DNA of 64,000 bases from an uncultured Bacteroidales bacterium (GTDB taxonomy: Bacteria; Bacteroidota; Bacteroidia; Bacteroidales; UBA932), in the NCBI GenBank assembly GCA_944323245.1, contig CALURT010000008.1:1-64000 (forward strand). Direction: 5' to 3'. How positions within the stretch are numbered: the stretch's first letter is position 1; each line of letters starts with the position of its first letter. The notes beneath the pieces were generated by a model, which saw only the letters and a program-made list of their open reading frames with translations, did not search any database and was not told where the DNA came from. Shown piece by piece: positions 42,818 to 52,111 of this stretch. The translations under genes and the position numbers were made by a program.

Positions 42818-44071
42818 CTAATGCTCCACTATTTCAAATGTAACCTCCACATCCCCGAAATATCCCGTGACATTGTTGTTCGCCTCGAAATATCTGCTGC
42901 TTAGAGAGCCTCGCCAGACTATATCGTCCCTTGTCCTGAACGGAAGGTCGATTTCTATTCCGTAGCTTTTCGATGCAATCCTTACCAAGGCCGTGCATTC
43001 CCATGACGTGGTGGTACCTCCGTCGTCTTCCACTATCATGAATGCGCAATTGTCCATTTGCCCTGTCCAGTTGGAAACCAAAACCGCATTGAAAGGGATT
43101 TTTTCGCCTTTCTTGCTCCTTTTCACCACTATCATGAAATCGGTCACGGCCGGAGAATACAGTTGCAGTTCAGCCTCCGTACTGGCCCGGAAGTCCTCTA
43201 CGGCACCGCACTTGATGAAAAACTCCGAAGCCCCTGCAAACCAGCTGTCGTAGTTCCGCTTCATCATGAAGTCCTTGACAAGCAACGTTCTCAAAGGAGC
43301 ATCCTCATCGGAAAGTCGGGACACAGACCGGATCTTTCCCGGCATCATCACAACTTCTCCCCCTCCGATTACCGTACCGGGACCGAGATTCCTCAACATC
43401 TCAAGCGAAAGATGCTGGTCGTCATTGTTCCTGTTGACTACCCAGACGGGATTCTCCTCTGCAAAACGTTCATCCACGGTTACCGTATCTATCCTTGTTT
43501 CACCGTTTTCATCCTTTACGGTCCTGTATCCGAAATTGACGGACGTGTCATCTTCCGGATCAAAGGTTATCACCGGCATTGTCCTGCCGTCCCAGTCTTC
43601 GGAAAAAGGCCAGTAGATCTGAATGTCGGATGACGACAGGGCCGCAACGTATTTTTCCACGAATGCTTCCGCCTCCCCGGCATCCACAGCGGCTTCGCCG
43701 GAAGATTTCGACAAGACATACGAGGAAGAAAGATAATCCCTTATCAGGTCCGAAAGAGGATTGCCGTAAGTCTTCACCGACTTGGTGGGCAGCAAGGCGT
43801 CTCCGACACCAGAGCCGGGCACGGAAAACAGATTGGACATCGTATATTCCTCGTCATATCCGTTCTCGGAAGAAGACGAGACGGCATTGTGCACTTCTTC
43901 CAAATGATCTCCGCCCATTTCCAATGAAGACAGAAGCAATGCCACTTCCGAAAGCGAAGGTGGGGCATTATTCTGATAATCATCTTCCGAAGCAGGAATA
44001 GGGTCGATACACCCGGTCACCGATACGGAAAAAATCCATAACACCGCAAAAATCAAACGCACTCTTTCCAT
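42818..44071 (-). CDS. Hypothetical lipoprotein
   Basis: I do not recognise this 417-residue protein. A lipoprotein signal ends at Cys21 (SVSVTGC), followed by an acidic, proline- and serine-rich linker. The rest is soluble and has few conserved-looking motifs: YWPFSEDWDGRTMPVITFDPEDD, VWVVNRNNDD, and a C-terminal beta-rich part with GTTTSWECTALVRI and FEANNNVTGYFGDVEVTFEI. It is likely anchored to the outer membrane. It stands alone downstream of the prmC operon. Confidence 0.75.
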   Translation of the reverse strand: MERVRLIFAVLWIFSVSVTGCIDPIPASEDDYQNNAPPSLSEVALLLSSLEMGGDHLEEVHNAVSSSSENGYDEEYTMSNLFSVPGSGVGDALLPTKSVKTYGNPLSDLIRDYLSSSYVLSKSSGEAAVDAGEAEAFVEKYVAALSSSDIQIYWPFSEDWDGRTMPVITFDPEDDTSVNFGYRTVKDENGETRIDTVTVDERFAEENPVWVVNRNNDDQHLSLEMLRNLGPGTVIGGGEVVMMPGKIRSVSRLSDEDAPLRTLLVKDFMMKRNYDSWFAGASEFFIKCGAVEDFRASTEAELQLYSPAVTDFMIVVKRSKKGEKIPFNAVLVSNWTGQMDNCAFMIVEDDGGTTTSWECTALVRIASKSYGIEIDLPFRTRDDIVWRGSLSSRYFEANNNVTGYFGDVEVTFEIVEH

Positions 44072-44091
44072 AAACTCACATTATTTTTATG

Positions 44092-44099
44092 CAAAGAGA
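44092..44099 (-). promoter_or_regulatory. Possible -7 box for the hypothetical lipoprotein
   Basis: TCTCTTTG on the minus strand differs from TAnnTTTG at one position and lies 20 bases before the start codon. Confidence 0.3.
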
Positions 44100-44120
44100 G
44101 TGAGGATTATCCGTGTTATG

Positions 44121-44140
44121 AAAAAACAAACGATTAATCG
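44121..44140 (-). terminator. Possible terminator of the pbp1A-ddl-prmC operon
   Basis: Read on the minus strand, CGATTAATCG (a short palindrome) is followed by TTTGTTTTTTC. The stem is only five base pairs, so this is a weak call, but it lies in the 98-base gap after prmC where a terminator is expected. Confidence 0.3.
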
Positions 44141-44169
44141 AAACAACGGCCACGGAAAGGCCTGAAAGG

Positions 44170-45030
44170 TCATCTGCAGAAGAACACGAAGCGGTCCTTT
44201 CCTGCAAGATCCTTGTAAATGTCTGCAACCGAGAAGCCTGCGGACAGGAACTCTGCGGCCGTTTCATGTCCGAATGCCTCGTTGATTTCCACGATTCCAA
44301 AACCGCTTGACGAAAGATGGCCTGCTGAAAAATCCGCTATCGCCCTGTAAAACAGCATGGGATCATCGTCAGGGACAAACAGGGCAAGCGACGGTTCATG
44401 GTCGAGGACATTTTTCGACATGAACGCCTTTTCCTTGTCAGTCACATACGGAGGATTGCTGACTATGACATCGAAACGCCCGAGACCGGACATTTCCTGC
44501 CGCTCGAGAACATTCCGCTTCATGAACACAGGCGACGGGCCGGAAAAAGGTTGTGAAGAGGCCACCTGCAAGGCCTCGTCGGATATGTCCGCTCCTGTCA
44601 CCGATGCCGACGGAAAGGCGAGCTGCACTGTCCATGCGATACAGCCCGAACCCGTGCACAAATCCAATACGGACAAGTCCGGAAAAATTCCTCCGGAAGA
44701 ATTTATTTTCTCTATCAGTATCCTGCACATGTACTCTGTCTCAGGTCGCGGGACAAGCACGGCTGGAGAAACGTTGAACCGCCTCCCGTAAAACTCCGCA
44801 TATCCGAGGACATATTGCAGAGGCTCTCCCGCAGCAAGTCTTTTCAATCCTGCTTCCAATACAGGCTGTCTGTCTTCCGGGACTTCCGTTTCGGGATAAA
44901 CTATATGGGTATGAGGCCGGACGCCGAGCACGTCCGAACACCATGAAGACACTATTGCGGCTGCTTCCTCAGGCCCATAAAGGGAGGACAGCGAAGTTCT
45001 TGCACGTGAAATGAAGTCCTTGAGCAGCAT
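44170..45030 (-). CDS. prmC: Release-factor glutamine N5-methyltransferase
   Basis: The protein has 286 residues. VSNPPYVTD is the diagnostic NPPY substrate motif, and VLDLCTGSGCIAWTVQLAFP is the SAM-binding motif I. The N-terminal helical domain binds the release factor. It methylates the GGQ glutamine of RF1 and RF2. It starts two bases after the ddl stop in one operon with the cell-wall genes, an arrangement without an obvious functional link. Confidence 0.95.
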   Translation of the reverse strand: MLLKDFISRARTSLSSLYGPEEAAAIVSSWCSDVLGVRPHTHIVYPETEVPEDRQPVLEAGLKRLAAGEPLQYVLGYAEFYGRRFNVSPAVLVPRPETEYMCRILIEKINSSGGIFPDLSVLDLCTGSGCIAWTVQLAFPSASVTGADISDEALQVASSQPFSGPSPVFMKRNVLERQEMSGLGRFDVIVSNPPYVTDKEKAFMSKNVLDHEPSLALFVPDDDPMLFYRAIADFSAGHLSSSGFGIVEINEAFGHETAAEFLSAGFSVADIYKDLAGKDRFVFFCR

Positions 45031-45032
45031 GC

Positions 45033-46049
45033 TCAGGAATTTTCGATTATTTCCGTCAGGAAATCAGTGATGTCGAGACCGGCAGTCCTGACCATCTTGG
45101 GCACGAGAGATGCACTTGTCATTCCCGGTATTGTATTGACTTCCAGGAAATAAAGCCCGTCTTCCGAAAGAATGTAGTCTACCCTCACGACTCCTGAGCA
45201 TCCGAGTCTCTCGTAAATCTTCACGGAAGCGTTCTGTATGGTCCGGGTCAGTTCTTCGGAAATCGGAGCCGGGCAGATTTCCTCGCTGAATCCGTTGTAC
45301 TTGGCATCGTAGTCGAAAAATTCGTTTTTCGTAACTATCTCTATCACAGGCAATGCCACCAATTCCTTCCCGTTAAAATACACGGCATCCGTCAATTCCC
45401 TGCCGGGAATGAAACGTTCTGCGAGCACTGTCTTGCCTTCTGCAAATGCCTGCTCCACAGCGCTTTCAAAATCTTCGGCCTTCTTCACTTTCACGACACC
45501 GAAACTCGAGCCTCCGTCTGTAGGTTTGACGAAAAGAGGAAGACCCAATTTTCCGATCACCTTATCCGCCATGCCTGCCACATCGTCGCCCCGGCGGATA
45601 AACACGTCGTCCGCACATTTGACGAAGTCCACATTTCTCAGATAGTTCTTGCATGAGAACTTGTCGAATGTCATGGCGGAAACGAAGGCGCTGCAGCTGC
45701 TGAACGGTATTCCGAGCATTTCCAGATAGCCCTGCATCAGGCCGTTTTCTCCCGGCGTCCCGTGCTGCATTATATAGGCATAATCGAAATTTATTTTTTT
45801 GCCGTCTATCACGACGGAAAAATCGGTCTTGTCAATCTGCGGTCTTTCATCCTCGGGAAAAATCACCCTCATGGAATTTTTCATCCTGTAGGACACGAGT
45901 GTCCATTTTCCGAATCGTGCGAATATTTCGAACACGTCGTATCTGGTCCCGTCGATGCGGGATGAAGTGAATTCCCCGCTGCGGCAAGAGACCTCCCACT
46001 CGGAAGAATCGCTGCCGTAAATTACAGCTACCTTATTATGCTTCTCCAT
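45033..46049 (-). CDS. ddl: D-alanine--D-alanine ligase
   Basis: The protein has 338 residues of the ATP-grasp fold. YIMQHGTPGENGLMQGYLEMLGIPFS contains the HG.PGE.G substrate motif, GLPLFVKPTDGGSSFGV the ATP-binding part and FLEVNTIPGMTSASLVPKM the metal-binding part. It makes the D-Ala-D-Ala dipeptide for peptidoglycan. It sits five bases downstream of the PBP1A gene. Confidence 0.96.
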   Translation of the reverse strand: MEKHNKVAVIYGSDSSEWEVSCRSGEFTSSRIDGTRYDVFEIFARFGKWTLVSYRMKNSMRVIFPEDERPQIDKTDFSVVIDGKKINFDYAYIMQHGTPGENGLMQGYLEMLGIPFSSCSAFVSAMTFDKFSCKNYLRNVDFVKCADDVFIRRGDDVAGMADKVIGKLGLPLFVKPTDGGSSFGVVKVKKAEDFESAVEQAFAEGKTVLAERFIPGRELTDAVYFNGKELVALPVIEIVTKNEFFDYDAKYNGFSEEICPAPISEELTRTIQNASVKIYERLGCSGVVRVDYILSEDGLYFLEVNTIPGMTSASLVPKMVRTAGLDITDFLTEIIENS

Positions 46050-46054
46050 AATTT

Positions 46055-48403
46055 TTATTCAAAATAATAATTTTCGGAATTGTCGGATGCCGAAGTGTCA
46101 GCGTCGCTTCCGTCACAGTCGAGATTGAGTTTCATACCTGTCGGAGCCACGAATATGTCATCTTCGGAAATTCCGAGAGTCCCGTCTTCCAATACCTTTG
46201 TCATGAAAATACCCCAAATCGGAAGCGCCATGTTCGAACCTCCGCCCAATGCAAGCGATTCGAAATGCACCTGCCTGTCCTCTGCACCGACCCATACGCC
46301 TGCCGTGATTTTCGGAGTATATCCGATAAACCATCCGTCCGACTGGTCGTTGGTGGTCCCGGTCTTTCCTGCAATCTCGCCTTTGAGCCGGTATTTGAAG
46401 CGCAGCCTCCTTGCCGTACCGTTGTTGACCACGCCCTGCATCAGATTGGCCATCAGATAAGCCGTCTCCTCGCTTATGGCTTCCCGTTTGGTATTCGTAA
46501 ATTCCGACAGGAGATTGCCGGTATTGTCCTCTATCCTTGTCACGAGCAGCGGCTCGACGTAAACTCCCCCGGACGGGAAGGTATTGTATGCCGATACCAT
46601 TTCATACAAGGTCAGATCGGCAGGTCCGACGCACAGGGACGGGACTTCATCGATATGGCTCGTAATCCCCATTTTGCGCATCATCTCGGCCATGGCATGA
46701 GGGCCGTACTGCTTCATCAGGTAGGCTGAAATATTGTTGCTGCTCTTGGTCAGACCCCATTTCAACGTTACGGTCTTCCCTATCCATTCGTCGCTGTCGG
46801 TACTTTTCGGGGTCCACGTATCTTCTCCCACCAAAAATGTCTGAGGTACATTCACTACCTTGTCACAAGGAGTCATGCCCTCCTGCATGGCCAAGGTATA
46901 AAGGAAAGGCTTGATGGTGGAGCCGACCTGACGCTTGCCCTGACGGACGTTGTCGTACTTGAAGTACCTGTAATCAGGGCCGCCAACGTATGCCTTCACA
47001 TGTCCGGACGACGGTTCGATGGCCATGAATGCAGCCCTGAGATGGGCCTTGTAGTATTTTATGGAGTCGTTCGGAGTCATGACCGTATCCACGTAGCCCT
47101 TTTCATTCCATGAAAATACGCGCATTTTGGTCTTCACGTCGAAGCTTTTCATTATTTCAGACTCGGACGCACCGCGGGCACGCATTACCCTGTATCTCTC
47201 GCTCCACCTGCGGGCCTGACTCATCAGCCTGTCCCGGGTGGCCTTGTCTATGTCGTTGGAAAACGGCTGGTTGTGTTTCCTGCCCAAATCCCTCCAGAAA
47301 CTTTTCTGCAGGTCCTTTCCGAGGTGTTCCGCTACGGCCTCCTCGGCATACTGCTGCATCTTGTAATTGATGGTCGTATATATCCTGAGTCCGTCCTTGT
47401 CCAAACTGTAGGACGAGCCGTCGGCCTTTTTGTTCTTGTTCAGCCATCCGTACAGGTCATCGTTTTCCCAAAGCAGCGAATCCGCCCTGTAATCTTCATA
47501 CATACTGTAAGAAGAGCGTTTCGGCTCCTTGGCATTCATCGTCCTGCGAAGCATGTCCCTGAAATACGGAGCAATTCCGGAATTATGGTCCTGAATCTGA
47601 TACGCCAGCATTATAGGAAGCTGCATTATCGAATCGGCGGAAGCCCTGTCGATGTATCCGGCCTTTTCCATCTGTCCTATCACGAAATTCCTGCGGACAA
47701 GGGCCTTGTCAGGGTTGAGGACGGGATTGTAACGGGTCGGCTTGTTGACCATTCCCACGAGCATGGCGCTTTCCTCCACCGTCAGGTCTGCGGGATTCTT
47801 GGCGAAAAACGTCTGCGATGCCGTCTTGATGCCGTATGCGTTGCTTCCGAAGAATACCGCGTTCATGTACATGGCCATGATTTCGTCCTTCGTGTAGTTC
47901 CTCTCTATCTTGACAGCGGTAATCCACTCCTTGAGCTTTATCCAGACCATCTTCATCTGCCTGCCGCCCGGGACCTTGCTGTCTATATCCTCACGCGGAT
48001 ATAGTGTCTTGGCGAGCTGCTGGGTGATGGTACTGCCGCCTCCCTGGCTTGAATCGCTCATAATCAATGTCTTGACGAGCACACGGGCGAGGCTGACGAA
48101 ATCTATGCCGGAATGGTTGTAGAACCTGACGTCCTCCGTAGCCACTGCCGCATGTACGAGATTCGGGGACAATTCGTCATACGAGACATAAGAACGGTTC
48201 TCTATATGGAAAGTGGTAAGAATCTCTCCGTCCTCAGCGATTATCTGTGTGGCAAGTTTGCTTTCAGGGTTTTCCAATTCTTCAAAGGACGGGATATCCG
48301 CGAACGCCCATACTGCGAGTATCAGCAGCAGAAATGCCGTAATCGGGGTCAGGAGCAGTATCCAGAACCATTTCACTATTCTTTTCTGTGTCTTTTCTTT
48401 CAT
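46055..48403 (-). CDS. Penicillin-binding protein 1A (bifunctional class A PBP)
   Basis: The protein has 782 residues. A short cytoplasmic part and one membrane helix (ILLLTPITAFLLLILAVWAF in outline) precede the glycosyltransferase domain (ATEDVRFYNHSGID, GGSTITQQLAKTLYP). The transpeptidase domain has GSTIKPFLY (SxxK), SSNN (SxN) and GKTGTTNDQSDGWF (KTG). It polymerises and crosslinks peptidoglycan at the outer face of the inner membrane. It leads an operon with ddl and prmC. Confidence 0.95.
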   Translation of the reverse strand: MKEKTQKRIVKWFWILLLTPITAFLLLILAVWAFADIPSFEELENPESKLATQIIAEDGEILTTFHIENRSYVSYDELSPNLVHAAVATEDVRFYNHSGIDFVSLARVLVKTLIMSDSSQGGGSTITQQLAKTLYPREDIDSKVPGGRQMKMVWIKLKEWITAVKIERNYTKDEIMAMYMNAVFFGSNAYGIKTASQTFFAKNPADLTVEESAMLVGMVNKPTRYNPVLNPDKALVRRNFVIGQMEKAGYIDRASADSIMQLPIMLAYQIQDHNSGIAPYFRDMLRRTMNAKEPKRSSYSMYEDYRADSLLWENDDLYGWLNKNKKADGSSYSLDKDGLRIYTTINYKMQQYAEEAVAEHLGKDLQKSFWRDLGRKHNQPFSNDIDKATRDRLMSQARRWSERYRVMRARGASESEIMKSFDVKTKMRVFSWNEKGYVDTVMTPNDSIKYYKAHLRAAFMAIEPSSGHVKAYVGGPDYRYFKYDNVRQGKRQVGSTIKPFLYTLAMQEGMTPCDKVVNVPQTFLVGEDTWTPKSTDSDEWIGKTVTLKWGLTKSSNNISAYLMKQYGPHAMAEMMRKMGITSHIDEVPSLCVGPADLTLYEMVSAYNTFPSGGVYVEPLLVTRIEDNTGNLLSEFTNTKREAISEETAYLMANLMQGVVNNGTARRLRFKYRLKGEIAGKTGTTNDQSDGWFIGYTPKITAGVWVGAEDRQVHFESLALGGGSNMALPIWGIFMTKVLEDGTLGISEDDIFVAPTGMKLNLDCDGSDADTSASDNSENYYFE

Positions 48404-48423
48404 CTCTACTCAATTCAAGAGCA

Positions 48424-48479
48424 CAAAAATAGCAACAATTTTCAAGATGCCGCCCGCATTGTCAAAAATGTTACCTTTG
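48424..48479. promoter_or_regulatory. Divergent promoters: pbp1A (-) and acetyltransferase (+)
   Basis: TATTTTTG on the minus strand (48424-48431) lies 20 bases before pbp1A. TACCTTTG on the plus strand (48472-48479) lies 22 bases before the acetyltransferase. Confidence 0.55.
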
Positions 48480-48501
48480 CAGAAGAAACATTTTTACAGC
48501 G

Positions 48502-49056
48502 ATGACGGAAAAGGAGAAATGCCGCAGGGGCGGACTGTACGACGCCAACAACGACAAGGAACTGATGGAGGAAAGGCAGGCCTGCAAGGTCCTGTGCCAT
48601 GAATACAACCATCTGTCTCCTGCAGAGACAGGCCGAAGACAGGAAATCATAAGAAACCTGTTCGGGAAAACCGGGAATAATTTTCAGATAGAACAGCCGT
48701 TTTACTGCGACTACGGCTACAATATAGAAACAGGTGAAAATTTCTTTGCCAACGTGAACTGCGTGATTTTAGACGGAGCCAAGGTAAGGTTCGGAGACAA
48801 TGTCTTCATCGCCCCGAACTGCGGATTCTACACGGCAGGCCACCCGTTCGACGTGGCCCAAAGAAACAGCGGACTCGAATATGCCCGCCCGATCACCGTA
48901 GGCGACAACGTGTGGATAGGAGCGAACGTCTGCGTCCTTCCGGGCGTCACTATCGGCAACAACTGCGTCATCGGCGCAGGAAGCGTGGTGAACAGGGATA
49001 TTCCGCCTGGAACATTGGCCGTCGGGAATCCCTGCCGCGTCATCCGTAATATTTGA
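48502..49056 (+). CDS. Sugar O-acetyltransferase (maltose/galactoside acetyltransferase type)
   Basis: The protein has 184 residues. An N-terminal helical Mac domain (LYDANNDKELMEERQACKVLCHEYN) is followed by left-handed beta-helix hexapeptide repeats, with YNIETGENFFANVNCVILD, IAPNCGFYTAGHP and IGAGSVVNRDIPPGTLAVGNPCRVI. It transfers acetyl from acetyl-CoA to a sugar hydroxyl. The His in TAGHP is the likely catalytic base. The acceptor is unknown. Confidence 0.93.
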   Translation: MTEKEKCRRGGLYDANNDKELMEERQACKVLCHEYNHLSPAETGRRQEIIRNLFGKTGNNFQIEQPFYCDYGYNIETGENFFANVNCVILDGAKVRFGDNVFIAPNCGFYTAGHPFDVAQRNSGLEYARPITVGDNVWIGANVCVLPGVTIGNNCVIGAGSVVNRDIPPGTLAVGNPCRVIRNI

Positions 49057-49122
49057 CACCTCATTCGCTACCATTAAAATATTTTTCGCAACAAAATTTT
49101 GAAAATTAGTCCGATTGTCCTT

Positions 49123-49129
49123 TACTTTG
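49123..49129 (+). promoter_or_regulatory. Putative promoter of topA
   Basis: TTTG at 49098-49101 and TACTTTG at 49123-49129, spaced by 21 bases, resemble the Bacteroidetes promoter. The topA start codon follows 25 bases later. Confidence 0.4.
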
Positions 49130-49154
49130 CAGTTTCATTTCAAAAATTGATGTT

Positions 49155-51452
49155 GTGGGAAATCTTGTTATCGTCGAATCCCCGGCCAAAGCCGGCACAA
49201 TCCAGAAATTCCTCGGGAAAGACTATGTCGTGAAATCGAGTTACGGACACATCCGCGATCTGAGCGACAACAACCTGAGCATAGATATAGAAAACGGGTT
49301 CAAACCGGAATACGTCATCCCGTCCGACAAGAAAAAAGTCGTGGAAGACTTGAAAAAAGCCGCCGGCAAGGCATCCGTAGTCTGGTTGGCATCCGATGAA
49401 GACCGTGAAGGGGAAGCCATTTCCTGGCATCTTTACGAAACGCTCGGACTGCAGAAGGGGAATACACGCCGCATCGTTTTCCATGAAATCACGAAAAACG
49501 CGATACTGAACGCCATAGAAAACCCGAGAGACATAAACATGTCGCTTGTGGATGCCCAGCAGGCCCGCAGGATTCTCGACAGACTCGTCGGATTCGAACT
49601 GTCTCCCGTACTCTGGAGGAAAGTCCAGCCGAAACTCTCCGCAGGAAGGGTACAGTCCGTGGCATTGAGGCTCATAGTGGACAGGGAAAAGGAAATCATC
49701 GGCTTCCAAAAGGAAATGTACTATAAAATAGAAGCCCTGTTCCACCCTGGAAGCACTAAAAAAGGCCTGCTCGTCAAGGCCGTTCTCGACAGGAAATTCC
49801 CGAACATCGATGAAGCAAGGAAATTCCTCGAAAATTGTATCGGAGCGGATTTCAGAATCACGGGCATAGACAGGAAAGAAGGCAGACGTTCACCGGCAGC
49901 CCCGTTCACCACATCCACCCTCCAGCAGGAAGCCGCAAGCAAACTGAAATTCCCGGTAAGCCGGACGATGAACATAGCGCAGAAACTTTATGAAGCCGGC
50001 TATATCACCTACATGAGGACGGACTCCACCAACCTGTCTTCCCTCGCCATCAACACATCCAAGAAATTCATCCTCGAACACTTCGGCGAAGAATATCTGC
50101 AGACCCGGCAGTACAAGACCAAGGCCAAAGGCGCACAGGAAGCCCACGAAGCCATCCGTCCCACTTATATAGAAAATACGGAAATACCAGGGACAGAACA
50201 GGAAAAGAAACTGTACAACCTGATTTGGAAAAGGACCGTGGCATCGCAGATGGCCGACGCCAAAGTAATGAGGACCGTTATCAAAACGGGATGCGGAAAA
50301 TTCGCAGACGAATTCACCGCTCAGGCCTCGCAAATCAGCTTCGACGGATTCATGAAAGTCTATATGGCCAATGGCGAAGATTCAGAAAACGGCGAGACCA
50401 TCCTTCCGGAGCTCCCTGTCGGAGAAAAAATGGAGGATGTGGAAATCAACGCCCTTTGCAAATTCACCGCACCTCCGGCAAGATACTCTGACGGAACCCT
50501 CGTAAACAAGCTCGAAGAACTCGGTATCGGAAGACCGGCCACCTACAGCGCCACGATAGACACCCTCACCAAAGGAAGGGGCTACGTCATCACCGGCGAC
50601 AAGGCAGGAGAAAACATACCCGTGACCAACCTGTCCCTCAAAAACGGCAGCATTTCCGAAACGAGGAAAACCGAAACGGTAGGAGCGGAAAAAGGCCGTC
50701 TTCTGCCTCAGGAAATAGGAATGATAGTTTCAGACTATCTCGTAGCACACTTCGCCCGAATCCTCGACTACGGATTCACGGCAGACGTGGAAAAGGACTT
50801 CGACCAGATAGCCGCAGGCAAAAAGGAATGGAACGAAGTCATCGCCGCATTCTACGGACCGTTCCATGAAAACGTCGAAAACACATTGAACGCCAAGGAC
50901 TACGGCAAGGCAAGCAAGGACCTCGGCATCGACCCTTCGGACGGCCAGCCGGTAATCGCCAAGTTCGGACAATACGGGGCATACGTCCAGAAAGGGGAAG
51001 GGGAAAACCGCAAATTCGCAAGCCTCGCTCCGGGACAGCTCATCGAAAGTCTCACATTGGAAGATGCGCTCAAACTTTTCAGCCTTCCGCGTACCGTAGG
51101 TTCATACAACGGCATTGACATCGTTTGTACCAAAGGCAAGTTCGGACCATACCTGAAATACGGCGACCGCAACATTTCTCTTCCGAGAGGCACCGACCCA
51201 GTCAGCGTAAGCCTCGAAAAATGCATTGAAATCATAGAACAGGCAGCCGTCAAACCTGAAAAAACCGTTTTGGCGGAATTTCCGGACAGCGACATACAGG
51301 TTCTTGCAGGAAGATACGGCCCATATATCAAACACGCCGGGAGCAATTATAAAATCCCGAAAGGCACTGATCCGTCAACTCTTACGGAAGAACAATGCAA
51401 GGATATCGTGGCCGGATCCGAGCCCACGGACAAAAAGAAAAGAAAGAAATAA
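49155..51452 (+). CDS. topA: DNA topoisomerase I
   Basis: The start is GTG at 49155 (MGNLVIVESPAKAG); the nearby ATG at 49150 is out of frame. The protein has 765 residues. The toprim domain shows Glu8 and DEDREGE (81-87), and the catalytic tyrosine is Tyr286 in GYITYMRTD. The C-terminus has three repeats of the FGxYGxY/FGPYLKYG/YGPYIKH type (about residues 600-760) instead of the zinc fingers of the E. coli enzyme, and ends in a basic tail (KKRKK). It relaxes negative supercoils. Confidence 0.96.
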   Translation: MGNLVIVESPAKAGTIQKFLGKDYVVKSSYGHIRDLSDNNLSIDIENGFKPEYVIPSDKKKVVEDLKKAAGKASVVWLASDEDREGEAISWHLYETLGLQKGNTRRIVFHEITKNAILNAIENPRDINMSLVDAQQARRILDRLVGFELSPVLWRKVQPKLSAGRVQSVALRLIVDREKEIIGFQKEMYYKIEALFHPGSTKKGLLVKAVLDRKFPNIDEARKFLENCIGADFRITGIDRKEGRRSPAAPFTTSTLQQEAASKLKFPVSRTMNIAQKLYEAGYITYMRTDSTNLSSLAINTSKKFILEHFGEEYLQTRQYKTKAKGAQEAHEAIRPTYIENTEIPGTEQEKKLYNLIWKRTVASQMADAKVMRTVIKTGCGKFADEFTAQASQISFDGFMKVYMANGEDSENGETILPELPVGEKMEDVEINALCKFTAPPARYSDGTLVNKLEELGIGRPATYSATIDTLTKGRGYVITGDKAGENIPVTNLSLKNGSISETRKTETVGAEKGRLLPQEIGMIVSDYLVAHFARILDYGFTADVEKDFDQIAAGKKEWNEVIAAFYGPFHENVENTLNAKDYGKASKDLGIDPSDGQPVIAKFGQYGAYVQKGEGENRKFASLAPGQLIESLTLEDALKLFSLPRTVGSYNGIDIVCTKGKFGPYLKYGDRNISLPRGTDPVSVSLEKCIEIIEQAAVKPEKTVLAEFPDSDIQVLAGRYGPYIKHAGSNYKIPKGTDPSTLTEEQCKDIVAGSEPTDKKKRKK

Positions 51453-51507
51453 TTTTCGATAAAAACTTTCGCAAAAACAAGGTTTTACTTTATGATTCTT
51501 AATATTT

Positions 51508-51559
51508 TTCCGCATATTGTTTGATTTTTTCAAATTAAACAATAACTTCGCATGCGGAA
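51508..51559. promoter_or_regulatory. Promoter with overlapping inverted repeat upstream of the Lrp-family gene
   Basis: TTTG at 51520-51523, 19 bases, and TAACTTCG at 51543-51550 fit the -33/-7 pattern. The same segment is an inverted repeat: TTCCGCAT (51508-51515) pairs with ATGCGGAA (51552-51559), and ATTGTTT (51516-51522) with AAACAAT (51537-51543). It may be an operator for autoregulation by the Lrp-type protein (inference). Confidence 0.5.
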
Positions 51560-51586
51560 TAACAAAAACATAAAGTACAATAAACC

Positions 51587-52111
51587 ATGCCTACGTACCA
51601 CATCGACCAGATCGATCAGAAGATTCTTTCCTTTTTGGTAAAGAATGCAAGAATGCCGTTCCTTGAAATCGCCCGCGAATGCGGAGTGTCCGGAGCAGCC
51701 ATTCACCAGAGAGTCAAAAGATTAGAAGCCAACGGAGTAATTACCGGTTCAAGGCTTCTTGTCAAACCTCAGGCCTTGGGTCTCAATGTATGCGCCTTCG
51801 TGAGCGTTTCCCTTTCCGAGTCCAACAAATATCCTGAAGTCATCGAAGCATTCAAGATGATTTCGGAAATCGTGGAATGCCATTTCGTAACGGGAAAATA
51901 CAACCTGCTGCTGAAAATCTACTGTTTCAATCATGACCACCTTATGGAGATCCTTGTGAACACCATCCAGAAGATTCCGTACGTCCAGTCTACAGAAACG
52001 CAGATTTCGCTCGACCAGGCTATCGAAAGACAGGTCTGGGTCAAAGAATACCAGAGCACGAGTTTCCACGCAAGTGCGAGAAAAAGCCGCGAACCGAAAT
52101 CTCAGGAATAA
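51587..52111 (+). CDS. Lrp/AsnC-family transcriptional regulator
   Basis: The protein has 174 residues. An N-terminal winged helix-turn-helix (QKILSFLVKNARMPFLEIARECGVSGAAIHQRVKRLEANGVI in outline, residues 8-50) precedes the RAM ligand-binding domain (ECHFVTGKYNLLLKIYC). Lrp proteins sense amino acids and form dimers to octamers. Its targets are unknown; an inverted repeat in its own promoter suggests autoregulation. The stop touches the stop of convergent ispD with no gap. Confidence 0.93.
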   Translation: MPTYHIDQIDQKILSFLVKNARMPFLEIARECGVSGAAIHQRVKRLEANGVITGSRLLVKPQALGLNVCAFVSVSLSESNKYPEVIEAFKMISEIVECHFVTGKYNLLLKIYCFNHDHLMEILVNTIQKIPYVQSTETQISLDQAIERQVWVKEYQSTSFHASARKSREPKSQE

